Below, in pieces: positions 35,361 to 47,774 of a stretch of 64,000 nt of DNA; within the stretch, counting starts at the first letter, position 1; each line of letters opens with the position of its first letter. The DNA comes from Uloborus plumipes. Its lineage: Eukaryota; Arthropoda; Arachnida; Araneae; Uloboridae. Position numbers and translations under genes: made by a program. The notes under the pieces are model-generated. The model was not told the origin of the DNA and made no database searches. It was given only the letters and a program-made list of their open reading frames with translations. The stretch spans positions 62,001-126,000 of the forward strand of contig JAXGGA010001023.1 in NCBI GenBank assembly GCA_038373865.1, in the 5' to 3' direction.

Positions 35361-35614
35361 ATTTTCCAAAAAGTATTTTTCTCATAAATTTTTTCGAAAG
35401 TTGCCTTTTGAAAATCATTTACCCTCGTTTCAGCCCTCCTTTTGACTTCATCTTTGAGCACCCCGTCTGATTTTCAAAACCCGCCACCACTGCTGCATCC
35501 TATTGCTATGCAAATGTAGGAGGAAATTTTCTGGGGGGAGCGGAGGGGGGACCATGCAATGTCAAAGAAAGATGTACGATTGAGCCGTTTACGACACTTC
35601 GTTCGATTGTGTCG

Positions 35615-35867
35615 TTCAAGGGGTCCCCTCAACTCGTGGTTTAACCGGGATGGGGCCCTGAAGAGCGCTCTGTTCTTTTTGAACCAGAGCAAGGACCGAG
35701 CAAACCCCCAGAGGTATCGTTTCACTTGGAGGACTTTGGGACGACGAACATTTTAAACGTTCCCCAGCCACCATGAAGGAAGACGGTGGATCTTTGATCG
35801 GCTGGGATCGAACCCGGGACCCTGCGATCACGGGTCCGACGCCTTACCGATCGGGCTCCCACGGCCC
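35615..35867 (-). mobile_element. tRNA-derived SINE (family 1), copy 2
   Basis: It has the same A/B-box head (minus strand, from 35867 down) and body as the other family 1 copies, with a short internal deletion. 35868-36404 shows nothing else. Confidence 0.8.
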
Positions 35868-38430
35868 CATGCTCCTTTGCTCAAGGGACCCACGAACAGT
35901 GCGCTGAGAGATGTTTTAATTAGGTGAGAACGGCAACTCCAGATCTGTCACCTTCATTACTTTGATGATGCTGTCCAGATGTGTCTTGCCAACTGCCATC
36001 CCATTTCTGAACTGGGAAGAAGTGGGTGAAAATGATTTCGTGCGCGTGGCTTGCGTGAGTGTATTAATGCATCTTCCGAGTTAGGAGGGGGGAGGGTTCA
36101 CTCGAAATTTCCCAGCCTTGACTGGATTGCTTTCTATTTTCAAAAAATAGTTCAAAACGATTTTTTTCGCCGTCGTCATTTTCCGCTGGCCCTGAAAAAA
36201 AGAAAAAAAGGCTATTCTGATAATGTTAAAATATTCCGGATTTTACGTTTTTCTTTTTCCAAAAGTCTGCTTAATAGGTTCTTCTACAAACCAGTTAAAA
36301 CCGTTTTTCATTTACAAGACTGGCTCCAACTCTTTTTCTTCATATCCCTCAAGATATATTCATTTCATAGTTGTTTAAAGCTGCTCTTGTCCAGTCTTAC
36401 TGTCCTATGGGTCATTCCATGTCAAGTGATCCAACGTTTTTTACCTTACATTTTTGTATTTCTTTCAAATTTGGCTCATCAATTGTACCCCTTGAGGTAA
36501 TCAAAAGTATCAATTTTTGGATTTTTATCTCTATTATTTTTTGATTTATGAGACTTTGAACGTTTTTCCATGGATGACCCACGTTTTTCCATGGATAAGG
36601 GAACATAAAAGGGACCATAACTCGGCACCAAATATAGAGAGAACGATTTGGTAAATGGTATTTTAAAGTACGTTAGTTGCCGCTTAATCTGATATGCAAC
36701 ATGACTAATTTGATAAAAAATTTCTTTTTCAAAAAATGGAATTTAAATTTCAAATTTAAATTTCTCAAAAAACATATATTGAATTTTTTTCAAAAAATTC
36801 TCAAAAATTCTTGTGTATTTTATCTATGTGTGTACAAATTTTTAGATTGGGATCTCAATGGGATCATATTTTTTTGAATTTTTGAATAAAACTGTATAGG
36901 AAAAAAATGATATTTTTTAGGTTCTATTTATTTAAATATTAAGTTATCTTGCTTGTGATGGTCTAAAAAGTAGTAAACAAACATGAATATGTTTAAAGTG
37001 AGCTGGCATGAGCTTATAGATTTGTCAGTTTCACGCCCCCCCCCGTCATCCCCCGCACAACCACTCTTTTTTAATTCAAAACTGTTCAAAATGTTTAAAA
37101 AAAAAAAAAAAAAAACTCTTTGATACAAGATGAATAGTAAACTTAGTTAAAGTTGGTAAATGGATTTCCTTATAAATAGACGAAGTATCACCCTCCTCCA
37201 CCCAAATATACCATTAACGCTGTACTATTATGACGTCTAACCTGGGGATTAAATTGACTATTATTTTTACTCTAGGTAAGTGAGCTAGCATTAACTTGTA
37301 GATTGGTCAGCTCCCCCTCCCTTCCTTCCTGATCCAACCATTTTGTCCCCCAAACTGTTTAAAATGCTAAAAAAAAGCTTCTTTGATACAAAATGAACAG
37401 TAAACTTATTTAAAGTTGGTAAATGGGCTTCCTTATAACAAGGCAAAGTACAACCCTTCCCCCACCCAAATATATCATTAATGCTATACTAATATGACGT
37501 CTCACCTGGGGATTGATTTGAGGATTATTTTCCCCCTAGGTATATATTGTTTTTCAGACGAAGTGTATATTTTTCAATCCGACCTTTACAAAGTGTACTT
37601 CCATTCAATATCTGAATTTAAACTCATGATTCATTTCATCCCCTCCTCAAGCACCAATCTTCAATTTTGAAGAGAGGAAATAAATGGGTCACCCCAAGAT
37701 CATAGCAAACAGCAAAATAGCACTGTTTCTCCTTGTTCTCATAATGTTTTCCCATTATTTTCACATAAAACTGAAAAGAAATCAAAGTGTCACGTTATAT
37801 GTCAGTCCCCATCACTGCCTTTCCTTTTTGTTATTGGACAAAGCTCATGAGCTAATAGGAAAGTAACAAACAGAACAAACTGAAACACTACCAGACATCA
37901 ATAGAGATTAAGGCTTTGAAATGGGGTTAGGCGGGATGATAAAAAAAAATAAAAGTTTGGAGCGGGAAGGTAGGGTAGGGGGGGGGGAGCAATCTGTAAA
38001 GAAGTTAAACAACATGAGAGGGTTATGATCAAAAAAGCAGTGTTTGTTTAATGTATGTATATAGATATGTCTTGCTGCATTACTTTCCTTTACAACAAAA
38101 TGAAAAATAACACAAACAAAAAAATTAAATAACCGCTGCACACTAGATAATGTGGAAAGATAGTTATGGGGACATAGACATATGATCTGATATTTTGATT
38201 TATTTTCAGTTTTGTGCGAAAAGAATAGAAAAAACGATGAGAACAAGGAGAAACAGTGCTATTTTGCTGTTTGCTATGATCTTGGGGCGACCCATTTATT
38301 TCCTCCCTTCAAAATTGAAGATTGGTGCTGGGGTAGAAGATGAAATGAATCATAAAGTTAAATTTCAGATATTGAATGGAAGTACACTGAAGCTCGGATC
38401 GAAAAGAAACACTTCGTCTGAAAAACAATA

Positions 38431-39326
38431 CATGGTCTGTCTTTTAAGTAATGAGAATAAGTCCGTAAAAAATAATTTATTAGAGATATCGCTACAAATT
38501 TTTAGTAGTCTTCAAAATATGCTCTTTGAGCATCTTCACACTTCTACAGGTGATATTTCCGCGCTTCGTGCGCCCCCTGGTAGCCACCAACTGAAGCATC
38601 CTTCACAGCATGCGTGCAAGCCCTTTTGCCATCATCTAGGGCCCCGTGGTGGCGCATTTTGGGGGCGGTTTTCACTTTAGGGAAGAGGAGAAGGTCTACT
38701 GGGGGGAGGGGGTCAAGGTTGGGGCTTTAGGGAGACTTTGGAAGATCATTTGAAACGGCCTCATGGTTTTGCTTTTAAACTTCCGTCAAAACTTTCAGCA
38801 CGAGTTTGTCGCAAATCTTTCTCATCCCAAGATCCTCACTGATGATTTTGTGCACAACTATTTTATCCATTCCTAGCTGTTCTGCGATCATGCGAACACT
38901 TAAACGCAGGTCTGTGTTCAGGAAATTTCGCACACGTTGCTCGGTTTCTGCGGTTCTTGATGTTGATTGTGTGACCTGCAGTGGGTTCCTCCTCCACGCT
39001 CCCCTCGCCTTTTTTAAACATTTTATGGCATCTAAAACTTAAGCTTGCAATAAGCTTTCCCTGCCGTAAGCTTGCTGAATCATTCCACGCAAAATTTGAT
39101 TGCGTAATGCTGTTCATTGTTTTGTCGCATTTTGAGCTTGCACACACTTTTTCGAAGACGTCTACGCCTCACGTGATTCCGCCTCAACTAAAGCCAGCAA
39201 GCTACTGCCGAATGAAGCGTTATAAAGGTCGAAGGCCACACTACCGACTACAACCGGTCGGAGCGCCCTCTGACGTACAGCCGCGTCAGGACAAAAATAT
39301 TCTCATTACTTAAAAGACAGACCTTG
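38431..39326 (-). mobile_element. Deleted mariner-like transposon
   Basis: The ends CA.GGTCTGTCTTTTAAG and complement sit beside TA duplications (38429-38430, 39327-39328). The minus strand (about 38750-39150) reads as a mariner N-terminal helix-turn-helix remnant across frames. The catalytic half is absent. Confidence 0.85.
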
Positions 39327-40050
39327 TATATATACCTGGGTTTGAAAATAATCCTCAACTCAATCCCCAGGTTAGACGTCATATTAGTATAGTATCTTTG
39401 GGTGGGGAGGGGGATACTTCGTCTAGTTATAAGGAAACCCATTTACCCACTTTAAATAAGTTTACTATTCATTTTGTATCAAAGAGTTTTTGTTTTTTTT
39501 TTAAACATTTTGAACAGCTTTGAATAAAAAAAGAGTGGTCGTGCGGGGGAGGAAGGGGGGAGGGGGTGAACCTGACAAATCTATAAGCTCATGCCAGCTC
39601 ACTTTAAACATATTCATGTTTGTTTGCTACTTTTTAGACCATCACAAGCAAGAGAACTTAATATTTAAATAAAAAGAATCTAAAAAATATCATTTTTTTT
39701 CCTATACAGTTTTATTCAAAAATTCAAAAAAATATGATCCCATTGAGATCCCAATCTAAAAATTTGTACAAACATAGATAAAATACACAAAAATTTTTGA
39801 GAATTTTTTGAAAAATATTCATTATATGTTTTTCGAGAAATTTAAATTTGAAATTTAAATTTCATTTTTTGAAAAAGAAATTTTTTATCAAATTAGTCAT
39901 GTTGCATATCAGATTAAGCGGCAACTAACGTACTTTAAAATGCCACTTACCAAATCGTTCTACCTATATTTGGTGCCGAGTTATGGTCCCTTTTATGTTC
40001 CCTTATCCATAGAAAAACGAGGGGTTTTCCAAAGTTCAAAGTCTCATAAA

Positions 40051-41746
40051 TCTCTTCTCTTCTCTATCTCTACTAATAATAAAGCTGAAGGTGTGTCTGT
40101 CTTTCTGTCTGTTACGCGCGTAGCGCCAAAACCGTTCGGTCGATTTTCACGCCACTTGGCACAAAATTAGTTTGTAGCATGTAGTTTTGCACCTCGAAGC
40201 GATTTTTCGAACATTCCATTTCGTTCTTTTTCTATTCGAATTCTTAGCGGAAATTCGATAAAATAGGGAAGAAATATTTCATACACATTTTCAAGTCTTA
40301 TGTCATTCGAAAGCTTGAAATTTTCTGCACAAAATGAAGTTTTTTCGAAGTTTCTACGATCATCAGGAGAGCTGTAATAATTGTTTTAAGAATCCCGAAA
40401 TTCAAGGCTTACCTTCAGTAAAGCAAGCCAAACGATTCTAAAATGGTTCAGCTCGATAATAAAATTTGTTTGAAAAGAAAGATGAAAAGAATTATTTTAT
40501 CAACGGAAATCAACTTTTCATGCTTTTCATGTTGTTACCATGGTTACGTGTTCATACCTATTTTTGTTTCGTTCTTCTTCCAGCGTCGCCAGACGTAGTA
40601 TTTTTGATACTACGGTAATATTTTTTCGGCCCAAATAAGGAGCGTAGTATTTTTCCGGCAACCCTGTTTCCAATATACTAATGACTTAATTAAAAGATTT
40701 GGCGGATTTTTTTTTTTTTTTTTTTCATTTTCATAGATTTCGCATTTTGGCAACATTGATTTTGGCGACGTTTGGAAGCAGTATTACTTTGTAATATTTT
40801 TTTTTAGAGGAGGCGTAGTATTTATTTGTTTCAATTCTCTGGCAACCCTGTCTTTTCCGGGTGAAAATGCTTTGGGACATTACTTGGCGCATTTTTGCGT
40901 GTCTCGCGGAAGTGAAAGCTCCGAGAGAAACTACGCAAAATAGCCAGGGTTACCACGCTTGGCGCGCCTATCGCCCATTTAGCGAGAAAAGGGTACCTAA
41001 AGCACAGATTAACCAAATATCGTATGAATTGCGTTATTGCATCGTTCGTTTTGTTTTTAAAGCTAGGAAATAAAACTTTCTTCTTTTAAACTTTGGTAAG
41101 ATTTCTGTTGGTTTCTGTGAGCAACAAAATTGTTCTTATTTTCTCTTTTGGCTTATTTTTGTACATCTTCCCTTGGGGTTGCATTCGAATGTTCCAAGGG
41201 GGTGTTTTACCCCTTTTATGGAGTAAATCAGTGTTCATTTCAATGCAGACAAAAGTGATATGAATTGGCTTGACCACTTGGCAATATATCGCCAAGCTTT
41301 TGGTCGTCAAGCATTTGCCGCCAATTTGGCGACATATCACCAAGTTGGGGAAAAAAATTGCTTTCTTTTTATATTTGGACTCAATTTGGCGCTATTGGCG
41401 ATATTTTGCGAAAAATCCACTGAATGATGTTAAAATCGGCAATATTTAGGAGATTAATCATTGTGAAACATTTTTTTTTGCATTGTTTCGCGGCAAACTA
41501 GAGATATAAATGTTTGAACTGTTATCTTGCTCACTCCAAGCACTATTTTAGCACTTAAGGCATCTACTAAGAAATTTACACATAAAAATTAAGTAGCGTG
41601 GGGTCCATACCAGATTTTTATATCATACTTTGAAGGAATTATAGTTGAATTACAACTAAAATAGAGCATTTCTTCTGCTATATCAATTATTTTACAAATG
41701 AAATTTTTATTTTATACCACGGGCAAAGCCGTGCGGGTACCGCTAG
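40051..41746 (+). mobile_element. Non-autonomous Helitron, 1.7 kb
   Basis: It starts TCTC.. with the familiar TACTAATAATAAAGCTGAAG segment. It ends in a stem-loop CACGGGCAAAGCCGTG followed by CGGGTACCGCTAG, a CTRR terminus. It lies between A and T without target duplication, confirmed by the empty site in the opposite arm of the foldback. No Rep-helicase is readable. An R-family repeat is nested inside. Confidence 0.88.
41165..41625 (+). repeat. R-family repeat, copy 3 (inside the Helitron)
   Basis: It shares the GGGTTGCATTCGAATGTTCC block, the palindromic TTGGCGA modules and the terminal 'gggtccataccagattttta' with the copy at 12042-12809. Confidence 0.65.
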
Positions 41747-42267
41747 TGAAAAAATAATAGAGATAAAAATCCAAAAATTGAGACTTTTTATTACCTCAAG
41801 GGGTACAATTAATGAGCCAAATGTGAAAGAAATACAAAAATGTAAGGTAAAAATTTTCCCAGATTTTGGATCACTTGACGTGGAATGACCCCTATCTGAG
41901 AAGGGCTTCCTCAACTGGACTGAGGCTCTCCTTAAAATTCTCCAAGAAGTCATCGTCTGTTACATTACGAATTCTCTCCGTTTCGGATTTAATACCCATT
42001 TCTGACAACAGTAGTGGGAGGATGAAAATGAGAATGGAGGGTGTGTGTCCCCCCCCCCCGGCTGATCAAGCCATTCAAAGCATTGAACTGTGTTTTTTTT
42101 TTTTTGTAAATGCTAACCGAGAAGGGAAATTTGTTTGTGTAAAATGTGCTGTAAATGAAGTTGTACCTGAAAACCAAAACCAAGTAAAGAGTACATTTTC
42201 CCCTTTCGTTCATCGGATAAGTATCCATTTGTAAATAGCATGCTTAGGCCATTCACATATCGCCCTA

Positions 42268-42690
42268 AAGGGATACAAAGAATCACATGATTAACAGAGC
42301 CTCGAAAACATGTGGAAAATTTTCATCAAACGATCAACTATTTGTTGAATCACGTTTTCCACGAACAAGAGGTAAAGATATTCAAAGCATGTTTTTTGCC
42401 CTTCAAAAGTATTAGTCTTTACACCTATTATTATAGAAACCTTCCTTTTCTCTTATAGTTTAAAAATATCAGTAACAATTTGTGTTTTTATCTGGTTTTG
42501 CAAACATAATCACATATATTTTTTTAAAATTTAGTTTAGTTTTACAAAAATAGCAAGCTAGATTATTATGCTTCTAATCTTAAGATTCTCACTAATATAT
42601 ATTTTTAGATAAAATAATGCTTTAATATTTATGTAGATTTTTCTGTACCTGTGAAATTATTCTGTGGTAATAAACAATAACCTTATGTGC
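42268..42690 (+). repeat. V-family repeat copy 2
   Basis: Uninterrupted version of the repeat at 34735-35360. The adjacent 42691-43150 is GC-richer but shows no gene I recognise. Confidence 0.6.
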
Positions 42691-43152
42691 TAGATTATCA
42701 GCCTCGTCCCCGATGCTACGTTTTCCCGCTTGGTGCGTTTTTATCACCGGTGCGACGGATAACGTAAAATCGGATTCTCTCAAAAAAACATGTCCCAATG
42801 GCTCGAGCTAAGTTTGTGGGAAAAGTCGTCTGGAGAATGCGAAGAGACGTGGGAGCTGGGACCAAGTGGCGTTCGACACTTGACGCGGGACCTTTGTCGT
42901 CGTGAGGTCACCCGATTTATGACTTCATCGCGCACTCAACGGGGACGAAAATAGCGCCTTTTTTTTTCGCGCTTTTCGGGGGAAGAAAGGAAAGTGCGGC
43001 GGAACGTAAACGACGGGAAATATGTGGAGAGCAACTGCTGGAAAAACGTAAAACGCGGGTAAACGTAGATTCGGGGGACGTTGAACGGTCGTTGTCATTA
43101 CAGTGTGGCATGTTCTTCGCTTTTTAAATAGACGAGCTCGGGGTTTTAAGTA

Positions 43153-43337
43153 CTGTCGTCCCCGCTTAATCGGGTAACGGATAAAAAAATACCCTGCTTA
43201 TACGAGTAAAATATCCCGGAACCGAATATTATCCATGCCACAGACGCAATGTTAAAAGTTCCCCACTTAAACAAGTACCCGACTAATCGATTAAAATTTC
43301 TTGGAACCGAAAGTGTTCGTTTAAGCGTGGCCGACAG
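43153..43337. mobile_element. pogo/Tigger-like MITE, 185 bp
   Basis: The inverted ends CTGTCG..CCGCTTAA / ..TTAAGCG..CCGACAG lie beside TA on each side (43151-43152, 43338-43339). Non-coding. Confidence 0.65.
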
Positions 43338-43663
43338 TATTACAAATTCCTTACCCATGAAGTTTAATGTAGTGTTAAGGAAGCTTTGGCATACCCGCAA
43401 AAATTCCCTTGAGAAATAACATACTTCGGTCACTCGAAGTCATTTTTCCACTGGTTGGTCTAATGTAAATTTCAATGGCTGCAAACCTCTCTCACTTGAC
43501 AAGAACAAAAGTCGACATTCACTAGCTGTTTTAATCCAACATCTCTTACCAATATTTACCTTTACATCCCAGACAACCAACCATTGCCAAAAGCATCTAC
43601 TTTAGCTAATCTAAGCTTAAAATAGCCCCGTGCTGGTGCAGCCAATAAATGCGCGGAATAAGG

Positions 43664-44656
43664 CCCCTATATATACGAGCCGGCGCATCAAGATTAAGTT
43701 TCACCACTTTGGATCCAGCGCGTGTTTGTGTGTTTGAGTGGTTGTCTTTTCTGGCCAGTAATCGCGTTTTGGTAATTTTTCACTGTGAGCAATTATTAGC
43801 GGCACGTGGATTTGGCAAAGCTTAGCAATGTGCCAAAACTTTTTTCTGGTAACCCTATTCCGCAACAATGAAAATTTGAAAGTAAAAGTAAAGGAATTGG
43901 ATCCAAAGTGGTGAAACTTAATCTTGATGCGTCGGCCTGTCTATATAGCGGCTCTAGCGCGGAAGACTGACTGATGATCTAAGGCCACTATATAGACGAG
44001 CCGACGCATCAAGATTAAGTTTGACCACTTTGGATCCAGCGCGAGTTTGAGGGTTGTCTTTTCTGGCTAAAAGTATCGCTTTTTGGTAACTTTTCAAGTG
44101 AAATTAACAAAGCTTGACGACGTCCCGAAACTTTGCTCTGGTAACCCTAGCTCCGCAACAATGAAAAATAAAAGTAAAAATCAAGGGCGGATCCAGAAAT
44201 GTTCCAAGAGAGGGGCGAATGTTTTTTTTTTCTATTTGCTTCCCCCACCCCTCCTTTTTTAATGCATATCCGGGTTGACACATGCTTATTACAAATGTTT
44301 CAGTCATCAATTTCGAAAAAAATCCAGACCAAAGCCCCGAATCTCAACCGTCTCTCATACAGGGATGCCATTTCAAGTTTTTCCAGTAGGAGGGGGGGGG
44401 GGGGCAAAGGGTGAAAACACAATGCAATTTCATCGGAAAACAGCAAAAACCACGCCCACTTATATGAAAGTACATTGATTTCTCAAAGCCAGGGGGGGGG
44501 GCAATTGAACCCCCTGCCCTCCCTCTAAATGACGGGCCTGCTCTCATAGTATCATCGAAGAGTTCCTTGCATCCGCCCCTGGTGAAAGTAAATGCGTTGG
44601 ATTGAAGGTGGTGAAACTTAACCTTGATGCGTCGGTCTGTCTATATAGCGGCTCTA
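43664..44656 (+). mobile_element. Two T-family MITEs (copies 7 and 8), the second split by an insertion
   Basis: Copy 7 spans about 43664-43955. Copy 8 starts at about 43983 and resumes at 44583-44656. A 'CAAGGGCGGATCC...GGATGCAAG'-type element with G-rich interior sits at about 44178-44583. Copy 8 ends 24 bp before exon 5. Confidence 0.7.
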
Positions 44657-44679
44657 TGATGATCCATATTCCGTTTCAG

Positions 44680-44805
44680 GTGCACTTGGACCGGACTCGG
44701 CAGTCGATTCTGTTCCGGCGGGCGATCGCCGAGGGCGGCGCCGTCCGACCCTCCCACGCCTACGACGAGCGGAGCGGGAACCTCTACCTGCTGGCCGGAG
44801 ACTCG
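44680..44805 (+). CDS. Coding exon 5: final sema blade
   Basis: The acceptor is ttccgtttcag before GTGCAC and the donor is TCG before gtgaga. It has 42 codons, phase 0 to 0, residues about 429-470. It continues in frame from exon 4 (..GQLVK then VHLDRTRQ) and ends NLYLLAGDS, the strand that precedes the PSI domain in sema receptors. A copy of the T-family MITE ends about 24 bp upstream of the acceptor, so the element probably contributes the branch-point region. Confidence 0.85.
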
Positions 44806-44849
44806 GTGAGAGCCCTTTCCCTTTCGTTTCATTCGGCAACAGTAGAAAA

Positions 44850-46003
44850 ACAGTCGTCCAGTCACATTAATGTGAAAAGCCAGAATAACCACCTTTCTCA
44901 GAACGGACTGCTGTGAGACTTGTAGCAAGAGAGTCAATTAGGTACCTGAAGGTGTTCAGTGGGATGTTGAGCTATACTGACTCCAGTGCCGTGGTGGTGT
45001 GGATCCATGGCGCGAACAACCCAATCGAGATGGTCCCACAAATTCTCGATTGGGCTTAAGTCAGGTGAAAGTTGGGCTCGAACCACGCATGCTCACTGGC
45101 AGCTGTATGGCACTTCGCATTATCCTGTTGGTCGATACCATCATCCTGAGGAAAAACAATATTCATATAGGGGTGGACATGGACCATAAGGGCAGATACG
45201 TACTTGTGTTGATCCTTCATGCCTTCTACAATGATGAGTGAACCCATAGAACCCCAAGAAAACATTCCCCAGACCATCATGCTCCTGCTTAAAGCTGGGG
45301 CCGTTCTAGCAATGGTTGCAGGGTGTTTGCTTCTAGAGGTTTCACGCCCTCTAATCCAGCATCCGTCTGTCAGATGGAGCAGAAAACGTGATTCATCAGT
45401 AAATGCTACCTGTCGCCACTCAATAGACGTCCAGCTGAGGTACTGGCGTGCAAATTCCAGGGCTCGCCGTCGATGGCCAGTAGTCAGCATAGGTGCATGA
45501 ACCAGGCTTCTGCTTCGGGAGCCCAGACGCAGCAACGTCCGCTAAACAGTAGTTTGGTAGATGATTTTGGTAGTCCCTTGGTTCATCCGGGGGGTCCGTT
45601 GCACAACGGTAGCCCGTCTATTAACCCGAACGCATCCCCGCAGAAGTCATTCGCCTCTGTCGTCTATGGCTCCTGGAGCATCACATTTACCACGTCGCTG
45701 AGTTTGAACAGCCCCATTTTGCCATGCACGGTACACTTTTACCACGACGGCAAGCGAACAGCTCAAAAACTCAGCCATTTCGGAAATGCTTCCGCCCTTG
45801 ACCCGAAAGCCAATGATCATGCCCTTTTGTACGTCGTATAAATTGCTTCGTTTTTGCATTACGCCAACATGTTTTCCAAAGCCCTCACCCAAATACCCCT
45901 TATATACCTTCAACTGCACTGTGTTACCAAGTGCGTTTTGTGACTGGTTTTTTTAACGTCGACGTCAAAAGTACGAGGTGGTCACATTAATGTGACGGGA
46001 CTC
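44850..46003 (-). mobile_element. Tc1-like transposon with broken transposase
   Basis: The ends carry GTCACATTAATGTGA in both orientations (about 44860 and 45981). The minus strand encodes an N-terminal HTH region (about 45647-45919: IGFRVKGGSISEMAEFL) and catalytic pieces (45056-45535: VAFTDESRFLLH, MMVWGMFSWGS, QQDNAKCHTAASEHAWF). The frames are disrupted between and after them. Same family as 32717-33603. Confidence 0.8.
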
Positions 46004-46004
46004 C

Positions 46005-46435
46005 ATCCATGGACTGCAGTTTCGTGCTTATTGGGCCGTGGTATGTCGATCAGTAAGGCGTCGGACTGACCCGGGTCCGATCCCAGCCAATAGATCCACC
46101 GTCTTGATCAGTGGTGGCCGGGGAACGTTAAAAATGCCGTGGTCACAAAGTCCTCCAAGTGAAGCGATACCTCTGGGGGGTGCTGGGCCAAGGGTTTGCT
46201 CGGCCCTTGGTCTGGTTCAAAAAAGAACAGAGCGCTCTTCAGGGCCCTATCCCGGTTAAACCACGAGTTGTGGTACGTACGGGAGACCCTGGAGTGTGTG
46301 ACGTTTCGTGCTTATTGTGCACTCATTAGCATGGAATCGGAATGAAACGAGCTGGAGGCAAAAATCCCCTTATGGAGCAAAAAGAGCCATGCTGATGACT
46401 GCATAATGGAAAGCACGAAACTGCAGTCCATGGAT
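46005..46435. mobile_element. Small MITE with perfect 25-bp inverted ends, split by a SINE
   Basis: 46005-46029 and 46411-46435 are exact reverse complements and contain CTGCAGTTTCGTGC. Without the SINE and its duplication the element is about 147 bp. It abuts the Tc1 element at 46003. Confidence 0.8.
46034..46303 (+). mobile_element. tRNA-derived SINE (family 1), copy 3
   Basis: It starts GGCCGTGGTATGTCGATCAG and ends ..GGAGTGTGTGACG. It is flanked by the exact 14-bp duplication tttcgtgcttattg (46020-46033 and 46304-46317). A short deletion lies between the A and B boxes. Confidence 0.9.
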
Positions 46436-46685
46436 AGAATAAACGAGCCGGTCGCGCATCGCATGTTTCTGCCTCATCTCTGGCTTAGGGCCGGTACTTA
46501 CTGCTTTATATGGCGTTGAGTTTCAAAAAGAGGTTGCAGTAAGTTACGATGCACGCACCGAAGTCGAGTATTTTTCATTTGTAAAACCTTCATTTTCTGC
46601 CTCAACGAAACGGAACTGTTCGCGTTTCAATCCCAATCCCTCACCCCAAATCATACACCGGCGGCTCGGTTATACCGTCCAGAAG

Positions 46686-47236
46686 CTGCAGTTTCGTCCT
46701 TATTGTGGGATCGTCAGTCTGGAATGGGTAGTTGCCGAGCTGGGGGCAGATGTCCAGGCGCGTCATGTCGAAATATTCCAGAATATGCACAATGTAAATT
46801 TACCAAAAAATGGCAAAAACCACGCTTACTCACAAGTAAATGCATTGATTCCCCAAAGTGAGGACCCCGAAGTGACGGGCCTCCTATGGGAGCTGAGAGA
46901 ACCAAACAGAGGGATGGATTGGGTGAGGTTAGCACACCGGCAAGAGGCCGATACGGCTCGACTCATAACCTTGGTATTCATTGGCGAGCTGCAGCCCGAG
47001 ACTGAGGCGGAAATACAAACTGAACGGTGTAATCGAGCTGGTGGGGTGTATTTCGGACGCAGGGGCTGTAACTTACTGCGTGGTGTCAACTCACTGCGCG
47101 CTTTGCCTTCCCACTTCACCATTGCCACGGTCTCTCGCGATAGTTTTACGTTGGCTCCCTTAGCCTCCATGAGATGTTTTCTGCCGGTTGTTTCCTATTC
47201 CAGGCGGATGAGTCCCTAAAAAGGACGAAACTGCAG
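46686..47236. mobile_element. Possible second MITE of the CTGCAGTTTCGT family
   Basis: ctgcagtttcgtcctt at 46686-46701 is exactly inverted at 47221-47236, and the tips resemble the element at 46005. The interior is heterogeneous and probably contains other insertions. 47237-47770 shows nothing recognisable. Confidence 0.45.
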
Positions 47237-47774
47237 ACTCTGCTGAATAGTACGACTGAGCTGGCGGTTGCATTGTTTGTAGTTGTGCCTTGGCTTACGG
47301 GCTGTCATTTACTGCTTGTCTCTCTAACCCAAAAAAGATGTCATACTTTTTCCAAAAACAATTTTAACCTGCTTGTGTCACAAAGTAACGCATTACACCT
47401 TGCCCCTACGTACGATTTTGCTAAGCAGTTTTAGGTTTTTGACATTGGTCAGAAAGCTTGCTGTTTTTACCAAACTTCGGCATTTTTTTTTTTTTTTTTT
47501 TCGAAATTGGTGACGGCTAGATTATCCCAAGACTTGCAATTTTGTCTCAAGTCTTGTGGGTAACTGGTTTGTTTGGATTTTCATATTGACTCGCTTTTTC
47601 AGACTCAGACGATATAACTAAATATTCTTTAAATAGGATTTAGAAAGTAAGTAAGAATATCCCCGGTCCCCTAGTTTAGGGTTATTCGAGAGAATAACTA
47701 TTCAATCCCGAGCCCAGGATGCTAAAAATACCTGTGCTGCTGCGTTGCGGTACTATAGTAGTCGCTTTAGTATA

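Larger units (their letters stand above)
36409..41891. mobile_element. Large foldback element with nested mariner and Helitron
   Basis: The outer ends GGGTCATTCCATGTCAAG and complement are flanked by ctat on both sides (36405-36408, 41892-41895). The arms stay complementary for over 1 kb inward, to about 37850 and 38195. The right arm carries insertions at 38431-39326 and 40051-41746; each matches an empty site in the left arm. The left arm has a local duplication (37130-37260 versus 37380-37520). No transposase for the outer element; superfamily not assigned. Confidence 0.88.
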
